Below, piece by piece: positions 54,148-64,000 of a DNA stretch of 64,000 bases. Origin of the DNA: Camellia lanceoleosa (taxonomy: Eukaryota; Streptophyta; Magnoliopsida; Ericales; Theaceae). The DNA is taken from contig CM045762.1 in assembly GCA_025200525.1 (NCBI GenBank), positions 126,485,752-126,549,751 of the forward strand. The letters run 5' to 3'. Position 1 is the first letter of the stretch. Each line of letters begins with the position of its first letter. A program made the position numbers and the translations under genes. Under the pieces are notes generated by a model. The model saw nothing but the letters and a program-made list of their open reading frames with translations. It was not told where the DNA came from and searched no databases.

Positions 54148-55730
54148 GTGCATGCAAGACAGGCCCAAACTAGGTCCAAACCGCAGCAAGAAGTATTTGT
54201 TGAGGTAAACCTTAGTGACTTACCAAGGCAAAGCAAGCCTGTGTTTATCAGCGATACAATGGCTCCAACAGCTAAGGCAAAACTGATAACGCTACAGAAG
54301 TGGTATAGTGACGTCTTTGCTTGGACATATGACGAGATGCCTGGCCTTGACCCATCTCTTGTCACCCATCACCTTGACACTTTTCCTAACTCTAGGGCAA
54401 TAAAGCAGCATGCCCGAAAGTATCACTCCGACCTTGAGGCAAAGATTAAGGAAGAGGTAGAAAAGTTGCAGAGGGCCAAGTTCATTGAGCCTATACAGTA
54501 CCCAACTTGGCTAGCAAATATTGTGCCTGTAAAGAAGAAGAACAACCAGATCAGAGTCTGTATAGACTTTCGCGACCTGAACAAGGCTTGCCCGAAAGAT
54601 GTGTTTCCTTTGCCCCATGTTGACACACTTGTCGACTTTACCGCAGGCCATCAGATGTTCTCCTTTATGGACCGGTTTAGTGGTTATAACTAGATAAAAA
54701 TGGCATTAGAAGATGTAGAAAAGATAGCTTTCAGAATGCCCTTGGAAAATTTTTTCTATGCAGTGATGCCCTTCAGTTTAAAGAATGCAGGGGCAACCTA
54801 TCAATAGGCTATGACTGTAGTATTCCATGATATGTTACATCACGAAGTAGAATGCATGTGGATGATCTGGTGGTAAAGTCTACTGAAGCAAACTGACACC
54901 TCTGTGACTTGGAAAAAGTTTTTCGACGTTGCCAAAAATTCTACTTAAAGTTGAACGCTCTCAAGTGTGACTTCAAAGTTACCGCAGAAGAGTTCCTTGG
55001 CTTCCTGGTACACCAATGCGGGATTGAGGTAGATAGAGATAAAATCAAGTTAATCATGGAGATGCCACCGCCACACTCCCAAAAAGCCTTGAAAAAGTTC
55101 CTAGGCAAAGTGTCATACCTAAGGAGGTTCATTCCAGCCCTTGCTGAGATAACCTTTTTCTTTAGGACATTGCTGAAAGGGAATCACAAGTTTGAATGGT
55201 TACAAGAACACCAACGGCATTTCATATGGTGAATAAAACACTTACCTCGCCACTTACAATGATTGCCCCACAACCCGAAAAGCCTTTGTTATTGTACCTT
55301 ACCTCTACACCTCAATCTATTGGAGCCTTACTTGTCCAAGACATAGATCGCATTGAGAAGCCAATCTATTACATCAGCCGCAAAATCAATGGTGCTGAAT
55401 CACGGTATATACCAATTGAGAGGCATTGTTTGGCCTTAATCTTCACAGAGTAGAAGTTGCGCCACTATTTTTTGGCACACCCGATCCAGGTTATGACCAG
55501 GAGTGATCCAGTCCGCTACTTACTGAGCAAGCCCTCTCTGACTGAAAGATTGGCAAGATGGCTTTTGGTTCTAGCAGAATATGACACCATTTGCATTACG
55601 CCCAAGGCTATTAAGAGCCAAGCACTTGCAGACTTGCTTGCACAATTCCCATTTGGTGAACATGAACCTGCAGAGGTATCCCTACTTGATGAGGACCATG
55701 TCTCAACAACTGCAGTTGAGACTTATTAGG
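54148..55730 (+). pseudogene. Third element reverse transcriptase and RNase H, decayed
   Basis: RT motifs are FAWTYDEMPGLDPSLVTHHL, ACPKDVFPLPHVD and FSFMDRFSGYN, with an HVDDLVVKS box readable only after a frameshift near 54845. RNase H shows IYYISRKINGAESRYIPIE and HYFLAHPIQVMT. Stops lie at 54691, about 54807 and 55451, and frameshifts separate RT from RNase H near 55200. Confidence 0.88.
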
Positions 55731-56081
55731 ATTTAAAGTTTGATGGGGCCTCTGGGGCTGGGAAAGGTGGAGCTGGCATAACACTAACCAGTCAAGAAGG
55801 AGAGAAGTTCCATTTATCATATAAGTTTGACTTTGAATGTTCAAACAATGAAAATTTGAATATGAACGATCTTGGGCTTTGTTCTTTGCCCAAAAGAAAG
55901 ACCTCATAAGTTGAAAATTTGGGAAAACTCCAAGTTAGTTGTCAAGTAAACACTGGGTGATTTTGCCTTGAAGGAACCTCTTTTGGCCTGATACCACACC
56001 ATAGTTCAGAAGTTTCTCACTTAGTTTGATGATGTCCAAATTCGGCATACCCCTCGAACACACTACCGTTTCTCCTATGCC
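55731..56081 (+). pseudogene. Third element second (archaeal-type) RNase H, strongly decayed
   Basis: FDGASGAGKGGAGITLTSQEG, with the expected DG-S/A-x-G start, follows directly after the first RNase H. FECSNNE matches the NNEAEYE position, but the rest is frameshifted. A second RNase H supports Tat lineage. Confidence 0.6.
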
Positions 56082-57038
56082 TTGGCTATAATGGGGGCAA
56101 GGGTGGACATTCTAGATGATAGAATTGCCATCGTCATCGAGAAAAGAACAACACCAGTAGTGTTAGCTGAAGGACATATAGAGCAAGATGCTGAGGGATG
56201 GAAAGCAGATATAATCCAACAGCTAAAAACAGGTCAAGGAACAATCAAACTAGCAGAACTTGCATCATTCTTGCTCTTCAGAGGAGAGTTGTATTTTCGT
56301 GGTCCCAATAACCTGTTCTTAAGGTGCATCGGTAGACAAAAAGCAACTTATAGACTCAAGTTGATCCATGCTAAGTCCTGCGGAGATAGAGATATCAGTT
56401 TACACCGACGGATGCAGAGGCAAGGGTATTATTGGCCAGAGATGGAAAATGAAAGTACCGAGTTACAGAGGCAATGTGCAAAATGTCAATCCTATCCTAA
56501 AGAAGAGGAAGCCTATTTCTTAAGCAGTGAAGAATGGAGACAGTCATATATTGACTATCTTGGAAGTGGCACACTGCTTGAGAACAAAGCCGATGCAATT
56601 AGAGTCAAGAGGCGGGCCCTCCATTTCTTCCTTGACCAAGGCAAACTGTACCGAAGAAGCTTTGAAGGGACACCTTTGGCATGCTTATCAAAAGATGAGG
56701 CAAATGACATGCTGAGGGAAGCCCACAAAGTAGAGCATCAAGGAGGGCAGTGACTATATGGACACCTCGTCCCCCTTGGCTACTATTGGTCGACAATAGA
56801 AGAAGATGCTAAAAACTTTGTAAGAAGATGCCAGTCTTGTCAGAAGTTCAGGAACTTGATACATGAACAGGCGGTTGAGCTGCACAACATCAAGACCCTT
56901 TACCCATTTCATACTTGGGCATTTGACTTGGTAGGTCCTATAGTGCAGCAATCCAAAAGCCACAGATGGATACTTGCGGCGACTGAAGTTACTATCAAGT
57001 GGGTAGAGGCCATACCAATGAGGAAAGCAGACGGAGCT
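56082..57038 (+). pseudogene. Third element integrase N-terminal part, two zinc-like modules, truncated
   Basis: A first HHCC-like module reads SLHRRMQRQGYYWPEM...CAKCQSY (about 56395-56500). About 90 codons later a second one reads EAHKVEHQGG...GYYWSTI...CQSCQKF (about 56715-56850, one TGA at 56752). The catalytic core begins TWAFDLVGP with its first Asp, then breaks off at 57038, where another LTR starts. The remaining core and the 3' half of the element are absent from the window. Confidence 0.82.
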
Positions 57039-59568
57039 TGTAATAACCCTCACCGCTGATTATTGATTTAGCACTGGTTACTGCTAAACTGAGACTGATT
57101 ATGATTGATAATTGAATTGATTGACTGTAACTGTTTAAATGCATTTTCTAACTGTTGATTGTTAATCGATCTGTTCATGTTCTGTAATTTAAACTGCAAA
57201 TTGAAGGTCTTATCGGCGGCCGAATCGGAAATGGATCAATGTTTTATGATCATTGGAATTTATGTGAATTAATGGTATATTTAATTGAAAATTGATTTGG
57301 TATGATTAAATTAGATAAAATAAGTTAAATCAAAGAGTTTGCCTTATTTACCGTTTTGCCACTTAGTGGCCCTTTTCATATAAAACATATTGAGCCTTTT
57401 TCATCCAAACAAAACATTTTCCTCAGCCCATTCTTGAGCTCATAACCAACCAAGAGAGAGAGGAAGTGAGAGGAGTGAATTCAACTTGTTGATTTGCTTG
57501 GAAATTGAGGGAATTGTTGTGATAAGTGCAAATTGAGCCTCCATACCTCTAATTCATGACTTAGGTAAGGAATTCAACTTCTTAATTGTGCCTTTAAGAT
57601 AGTTCTTGCATGTTCATGCTAGATTGATGGAGTTTAGAGCCAAGACATGGTTTAAATGTTGAATTGTAGCTCTAATCTTGCATGCATGTGTATATTGAAG
57701 AGTTTTAGAGTGTTTTCATGGCAAAATGTTGCATGCATGCTCTTGATTATGTTTAAATCCATGATTTCATCTTGTTTTGATAAGAAGTGGCTCTTTAGAG
57801 CATGATTTGAAGCTTGGAAGTTAGCTAATTGCATGCATGTTTGTATTGTTGAAGTTTGAGTTGATTTCATGGAAATTGTTACATGCATGTCCAAGTTCTA
57901 GCTAAGTTTCATGAAATCATCTTGTTTTTGAAGTAATAGGCTCATTTGAACTGGTAATTGGAGCCTTGAAGTTGTTTAAGTTCATGCATGTCATGTTTGT
58001 ATCATGTTCATGAAATTTGATTTGAAATGTGTTTGAAAAGGAGTTTGATTGAAACACCCTTGGGCTTTGATTTCTCAAATTGACTTTCGAATCATGTCAT
58101 TTTATGTGTTTACAAATGTTTTCCAGAAATTTGGCCCAAGAGGATCGAATTTGGTATTTGAAACTTGAGTTTTGAACTTGGGGTTCGAATATGGATTTTT
58201 CCAGATTTTGGTCGTCCGCTCGAGCGGGGGAAGTGCCGCTTAATGAAATCGAGCTCAGCATCTTACCTTTATTTCTGATCCGCTCGAGCGGAGGAATGTA
58301 CGCTCGAGCGGAGGATTGGGTGACACGCTCGAGCGGGAATCGAGCGGGCGTTGAGCATAAATTTCACCCATCCAGTACTTTTTGGTCCGCTCGAGTGTGG
58401 AAGTTGGCGCTCGAGCGGGGACCTTTGTTTCATGTCTGCTCGAGCGGGGAAACTTGCGCTCGAGCGGGACCTCTGATTTTCTGAAATTCTGAAATTGTCT
58501 TCTGAATGCATCCTTTCATCCTCATTCCATTCTAGGCATTCTTAGGCCTAGTTTAAGACATCTTAATGAGGATATAGATGTAGAACACACCAAGGCAAAT
58601 TAGGGACTAAGTTATTATCTTTCCCAACTGTGTAGCTTAGTGTGTGTTCAATCTATAAACTGTGTAGGGTTGGCTTTCTGAGGGGACGCTCTAGCTTACT
58701 ATAGCCCAGAACTCTGTGAGTAACAATTGTGTAAAGATATGTTCAAAATGATTATCTTTTGAATACTGAACTGTACTGTTTTCTGAACTATTACTGTTAA
58801 CTAAATGAATGTATGTCCTATATTCTGAACTATATTGTGGCATCCTTAGCAACTCATTCTTGTTATTCTTATTCTGAGATCTCTGCGGTTCCCTTTGTTG
58901 GAACCACTCACATTTCTTGATTGATGTCCATCATTTATTAGGTCTTTTAAGACCCTCATTTCTTATCCTTTGCTATGCTAATGGATGTACTACATATGGT
59001 GAATAATATTACGACTAAAAATGAAATCTTGATTTAATGAAGTTTCATTCTTGTAGGACATTCATTCTAAACCCCTTTACGCTTTATGTTATTCACTAGG
59101 CTTTAGCTCTTGCTCATATATATATGTAGGTGTCAGAACTTGGGACCAATGCTAGAAGCATCGGGGTAAACTCCAGTTTTGTCAAGCCACCCATTGTGCC
59201 TCACTGCGAGGTTTCAAGCCTGTTCAAGCTATGGCTTAGGGGTGTTTTAATCTCCCCGTCTGTCTCTGTATCTGTGATGTACTACTGTATAGACGGAATG
59301 TTTTGCACTGTACCATACTATTTAATAGGGATTAAGTCCTGTCTTGAATGATTGTATTTATGATGCATACTATTACATCTTGAATGTCTATATGTATGAA
59401 AAGTCTTTTTGCATCTGTATCCTGACTCATTGGACATTGTTTATTTCTTGTATTGGCTTCCGCCATGCCCATACTCTGTATTCCGTTTCTTTATTAGCGG
59501 GCCTTGGTAATCTCGGATTCTTGGCGATTCTGATGCTAAACCCATAGGGGCGGGTTTGGGTCGTGACA
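57039..59568 (+). mobile_element. 5' LTR of a Tekay/Del-like Ty3/gypsy element, about 2.53 kb
   Basis: Begins TGTAATAACCCTCACCGC and ends GGGTCGTGACA three bases before an initiator-tRNA-Met primer site. LTRs of 2-3 kb with TGTAAYRCCC starts fit Tekay/Del chromoviruses. It interrupts integrase of the third element. A CGCTCGAGCG cluster lies at 58210-58470. The open frames inside, such as 58191-58484, are translations of that cluster, not genes. Confidence 0.8.
58208..58471. repeat. Cluster of palindromic CGCTCGAGCG motifs inside the LTR
   Basis: CGCTCGAGCGG or close variants occur about eight times in 260 bp (for example 58213, 58281, 58299, 58326, 58409, 58456), mostly followed by GG or GGAGG. 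The surroundings are AT-rich, so the CpG-rich 10-bp palindrome stands out. Confidence 0.9.
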
Positions 59569-59571
59569 GAG

Positions 59572-59583
59572 TGGTATCAGAGC
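59572..59583 (+). promoter_or_regulatory. Primer binding site, initiator tRNA-Met type
   Basis: TGGTATCAGAGC is the exact complement of the 3' end of plant initiator tRNA-Met and lies three bases after the LTR. Confidence 0.95.
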
Positions 59584-60871
59584 GATACTTAACCACGAGT
59601 TATACTGCACACACGTGTCCAAGTGAGCTATAGGATGTCCTAGAGAAGAAATTAGAGCATTGCATGAGCATGAAAAGTGTGTGTGGCTATGATATGAAAA
59701 TTATATGCTAATGTGATTAATGTGTTTAAGTATACAACTGTCTATGCTTATGAGTATCGTACTGCCTATGTGAAATGAAACGAAACCTATATGCATAATT
59801 GATGGAGTTAAGTGGAATAACATGTAATGTGAATTTGATTACGAATCACGAATCTATGTAAAGAAAATGAACGTGTGAAAGTAAAGGGGTCATGTGACCG
59901 TACCTGGGTTGAAATGAAAGCATACACACGTCTGATATGGAATAAAATGTGAAAGCAGCTAAAACCTCTCCTATATTGCTAAACACCATGTTGTGTGTAA
60001 ACAAGGGAAAGGACGAGGAATGTAGGCGAAACCGAATCTTCTGATGCTAGAGTTAACAGGCTAGAAGGAATGGTTGACGTCTTAACTGAAAATCAGAGGA
60101 GATAAAAAGGTCGACATACGTGCCTGGACCAACTGATTATGATCTGATGGCCGTCTGAAACCCAAATAAAGCTGAAACCAGAATTTCTAGGAAGTCTTGG
60201 ACCACCAGCGAGACTTGGATTTAGAAACTGAGAAAATATGTGATGTTTTCTTCGAAAAAAATACTTTTCCCAATGCATTCGAGATAGGAAAGTACCTGAG
60301 TTTGAACAACTTGAGTAAGGTGATAAGACTGTGGTCGAATATCAGGTAAAATTTACCTAGTTAGTTTGATAGGCACCCCACATGATAGATACTGACTACA
60401 AAAGACTAGAAAAGAACTGAAGCTGGGAGTGACCTAGATGTCTTTGACTGAATCGACGTTTTAAAACTGTCAAAGTGTGTAGATGTCTTGGATAGAGTAT
60501 AATGTCTGAGATAACGTAGCAGCATTGAAATATCCAAATCAACATCATCAACTGAATCAGAAAGAATGAAACAGAAGTAACATAAAGTGAAAATGACCGG
60601 TAAATCAATGACCTCCGTGAATGGAAAATCTCGGGCAATAGCTTTGACCAATGAAGGTCGAAGAAACAATGTGAACAATGATATACCCATCTGTACCGTA
60701 CGTGGGAAATGCCACTGGGGCGTTGCCGCCGCCTATCCAAAACTTATTTAGACGTGGTTAGAAAGGACACTTGCCTAAATCTTGCCCACGAACTTAACCG
60801 AATGATAATGAGTCTAAATCGGGACCCTAATTCCAAAGAATGCTCGGAACACTAAAAAGACTGACGCAAGT
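59584..60871 (+). pseudogene. Leader and degraded gag of the Tekay/Del-like element
   Basis: After a non-coding leader, the region 60010-60830 keeps scattered gag words in shifting frames, including an EKYFP-like piece near 60250, a VEYQVKFT-like piece near 60335 and zinc-knuckle remnants (GKCHWG, KGHLPKSC) near 60705-60785. No frame is open for long. The element is cut off by the repeat starting at 60872. Confidence 0.55.
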
Positions 60872-63800
60872 TGTAACAACGCCCGCGGGGGACCTCGCTA
60901 CAGTTCGGACTCGATTTTGTTACGGTTCTAAATCTGAACCAAAGAGTCCAAATCCGACAAATCGTTTTGAAGGAAAACAGATTTTTGAAAGAAGTGCCAA
61001 ACATGGTGCTTTGCGGATATGAGTCGCCACCTAAATATTTTAAAATGGAAATTTAGAAACCACGACTCGGTGCCAAAAGGCCACAGTCCGTCATCACCAA
61101 AGTTGGCTCGGGAACTTGGGTACGATTAGGGAAGGTCACATCGTGAGCACCCCACTCGCCGATCAAAAGAAGCCTCTACTAACCATGATATCTGTTTTTG
61201 AAAACTTTGTGCGTTCTTATTAGGTTATTAGCCTAGGTTACTATGTAATGCTCATGACAAACAAGTATAAATGGGCCGTCTGAATTGGAACAAAATCTTT
61301 CATGTTTGTTTGTTTGAAAATGGTGTGAAGGTGCTACCCGCAGGTAGGCTAAAATGCGGATTTGCCACCCTCGGGTGGGCTTAGAAAACAGTGATGTTGC
61401 CACTATCTAATGGGCTTAAAACAAGCATTTGATGAATTGTTCCAATTCAGATAACTCAACCTCCACCCACAGGCATTCAAGGCAGTTATATCACATAAGC
61501 ACATAGCCTCATGGTAAGCATGCTATTCATGGCAACACTCACACGCATGCAAGGATGCTAAAGCATAAAACTTCACAGTACTCAAGCCAAAAGCAGTGAT
61601 TAGAAATCATGCATGATCCTAAATATACTGAAATGCCTAATGCAACACATGCAAAGATGCGAACTATAGCAGGCTCGGCTACTCTAAAGATGGCATATGA
61701 TGATGCTACAACTGACACGTATTCGATTTGGAATTGAAATCAGTGCGGTTTGTATGATCTTGCCGAGCAGTGCGTGCAAAAGCAGATGAATGATGCAAAC
61801 ATCTTTGTCATCTTTGTATGCTAATTGAAATATGCCCTATATCTAACCATTGTAGCGGATAAATAAAAGGGAGAAAGAAATGGGGTTGGAAGACATACAT
61901 CACACTCACACACCCTTATTACAACATTGCCCTCAGCGGGTCGAATAAATATCTGATCCGAATAAAAGAATATTCTGATTTCTAATTAATTAACAAAATA
62001 ATTACAAAAAAAGTAACACTTGGCATGCAAGCCGGGGCCGCCTTACTCGCTTTCCGGATGATGAAATGATGCATGCGGATGCCTTTGGTGAAATCACGGC
62101 GGTGCCCGATTAGCCTCTGTTTGCATTTTCTTGAAATCGTCTTTGAGTTCGAAGGATTCTTGATTCTTCATTTCTTTAGAGAAGCGGAAAGGGCATAGCA
62201 ATGTATTTCACAAATATATGCATGCCTCGATCCTCGTGCCACCAATCACGCATCTCGATGCATGATGGTAGAGAATCGGATTACACAACTCAATATAGGA
62301 TGAATGTATATGAATGCTACAATAAAACCTAACTCCATCATGGGTAATCCGGGTGTTGGTGACTTGGGAATTGATACCCGTTCCGTCACTTTCGAGTCTG
62401 AAACATGCCTCGTTCCGTGCAGACTAACTCCTATCCCGAACACGATGCGATATGCATGATATGCATGAATGCAACTAAAATATATCATAGCACGCACAAT
62501 GCTATGCAAATGAGATGTCTCGAAATGCGAAACCGAGGTGATAGCATAAAAACATGAAATGACATGAAAAATGATGTACAATGGGACTAAAATGAGATAC
62601 CTCGAAATGCGTGCTTACAGACGCATAAGCCAAGCGTGACATACGGGCATGAAATGGCATACAGAATGCAAATTGGACTTACACTAACATGAGAGAGCCT
62701 CAGCCGCACTCACATAGGAGGCCGTCAGATAAAAAAGAAATGCCTCGAAATGCGTACACACGGGCACGTAAATCGAGGCAATGGCATAGAAGCACGAAAA
62801 TGGAAAATTGGGCTTACACTAATATGAGAGAGGCTCAGCCGCACTCACATAAGCTGCCGAGAGATGAAAATGAGGTGCCTCGAAATGCGTACCCACGGGC
62901 ACGCAAACCGAGGAATGTATGGAATGGAAATCGGATAAAATCGAAGTGCCTTAAAATGCGTGCCCACAGGCATGCAAACCGAGGCGATGATGTGAGATGC
63001 AAATCGGATAAAACCGAAGTGCCTCAAAATGCGTGCCCACAGGCACGCAAACCGAGGCGATGATGAAATGGAAATCGGATAAAACCGAGGCGATGATGAA
63101 ATGGCATACGGAATGCAATGATGGGCTTACGCCAACATGAGAGAGCCTCAGCCGCACTCACATAGGTTGCCGTCGGATAAAAAAAGGTGCGCCTCGAAAT
63201 GCGCTACAGGCACGCAAAGCAGGAATGTATGAAATGGCATACGGAATGCAATGATGGGCTTACGCCAACATAGAGAGCCTCGGCCGCACTCACATATGTT
63301 GCCGTCGGATAAAAAGATCGCCTCGAAATCGCGCTGCAGACGCATAACCGAGGAATGTATGAAATAGCATCTGAAATGCAATGATGGGCTTACGCCAACA
63401 TGAGAGAGCCTCGGCCGCACTCGCATAGGCTGCCGTCGGATAAAAGATCGCCTCGAAATCGTGCACACGCACGCATAACCAAGGCGATGATATACAAGCA
63501 TGGAAATGGTACAGAAATGTAATGATGGACTTATACCAACATGAGAGGGCCTCAGCCTACTCACATAGGAAGCCAATGAATGAAAATGGAGTGCCTCGAA
63601 GTGAGTGCCAGACACGCATAACCGACAATGCACTAAGGCATGAGATGACATGGAAAATGATATGCAAGCATGCAAACCAAATTTCAGCAGCTAAATGAAG
63701 GGGAAAACAGCCCCGAAATGAGACGAAATGACAATCAATGCATGAAATCATCCCGAAATGTAATTCTAAGTGCCCGAAATGGCCTACAGCTGTGCTAAAC

Positions 63801-64000
63801 ATGCAAAATTGGTACATGAAAGCAAAAACAGTAGCAAGGCAGCCCTAAAAATAGCATCTTTTTAGTACAAAACATGGCCAAATTGTGAGCATAGATAGGA
63901 CAACAATGGCATGCAAAAATACGGGAAAAGAGAGGAATTACAAAGCAAGTGGTACATGGAAAATTCAAACCACAAAATTTCCTTCTAAAACTTTGAATAG
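60872..64000. repeat. Unclassified repeat region, possible LTR starting TGTAACAACGCC
   Basis: A sharp change of composition at 60872 with TGTAACAACGCCCGCG resembles an LTR start. The phrase GAGTCGCCACCTAAATATTTT at 61022 resembles sequence near inverted Tat/Ogre primer sites. No domain is recognised, and the right edge lies outside the window. A tandem array occupies 62510-63670. Confidence 0.4.
62510..63670. repeat. Tandem array, unit 130-141 bp
   Basis: AACATGAGAGAGCCTCAGCC or a close variant recurs at 62686, 62821, 63134, 63267, 63397 and 63538. Each unit continues with CGCACTCACATAG, a GTCGGATAAAA phrase, CCTCGAAATGCG and ACGCATAACCGAGG. The unit from 62821 is enlarged by two internal 71-73-bp duplications. 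More diverged units extend back to about 62510. Open frames here are repeat translations. Confidence 0.92.

Noticed and set aside
58191..58511. Overlapping 97- and 80-codon frames in the Tekay/Del LTR
   Set aside because: They are produced by the palindromic CGCTCGAGCG repeats, which stay open on both strands.
59572..59583. Possible tRNA gene (TGGTATCAGAGC)
   Set aside because: Only 12 bases complementary to a tRNA 3' end; position after an LTR shows a primer site, and no cloverleaf surrounds it.
62689..63817. Several 60-175-codon frames at the right end
   Set aside because: All read the 130-141-bp array in different phases; no domain and no consistent frame between units.

Overview
This is plant nuclear DNA, most likely from a eudicot. 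The evidence is AT-rich non-coding sequence, spliced genes, several lineages of plant Ty3/gypsy retrotransposon, non-autonomous hAT and Tourist-like DNA transposons, and a leucine-rich-repeat receptor-like protein (RLP) pair of the type found in plant disease-resistance clusters. I found no rRNA, tRNA, CRISPR or prokaryotic feature. The species cannot be named from the sequence.

Layout. 1-1081: LTR of a minus-strand Tat-type element running off the left edge. 1082-3440: AT-rich DNA with an old TIR-element remnant. 3445-8705: copy A of a duplicated block. It holds a decayed RLP gene with a hAT insertion 37 bp ahead of its start codon, plus an NLR-type LRR relic. 8706-17440: gene-poor DNA with three further hAT-like elements, one Tourist-like MITE, a possible long-TIR element, a 303-bp tandem duplication and a short acidic open frame. 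17441-29088: a complete but disabled minus-strand Tat-lineage retrotransposon (element 1), with 751-bp LTRs and TSD TCTAT. 29089-31243: AT-rich spacer with two MITEs. 31248-36008: copy B of the block, with an intact 1010-codon RLP, the only clearly functional host gene in the window. 36448-47241: a second Tat-lineage element (element 2), plus strand, about 540-bp LTRs, TSD GATAA, inserted inside a TIR-type element. 47459-49190: low-complexity and GC-rich repeats and an Athila-like scrap. 50001-57038: a third, badly decayed Tat-type element, cut off inside integrase by the LTR of a Tekay/Del-like element (57039-60840). 60872-64000: unclassified repeat containing a 130-141-bp tandem array.

How the parts work together. 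The RLP is a predicted cell-surface immune receptor without a kinase and would signal through partner kinases; its paralogue in copy A is broken. Elements 1 and 2 each encode gag, protease, RT, RNase H, a second archaeal-type RNase H and integrase. On the opposite strand, between integrase and the 3' LTR, each also carries a multi-exon gene with the same domain order and matching intron positions. That shared antisense gene, next to short tandem repeats in both elements, is the most interesting system here. Extra ORFs of this general type are known from Tat-lineage elements, so the novelty lies in the detail.
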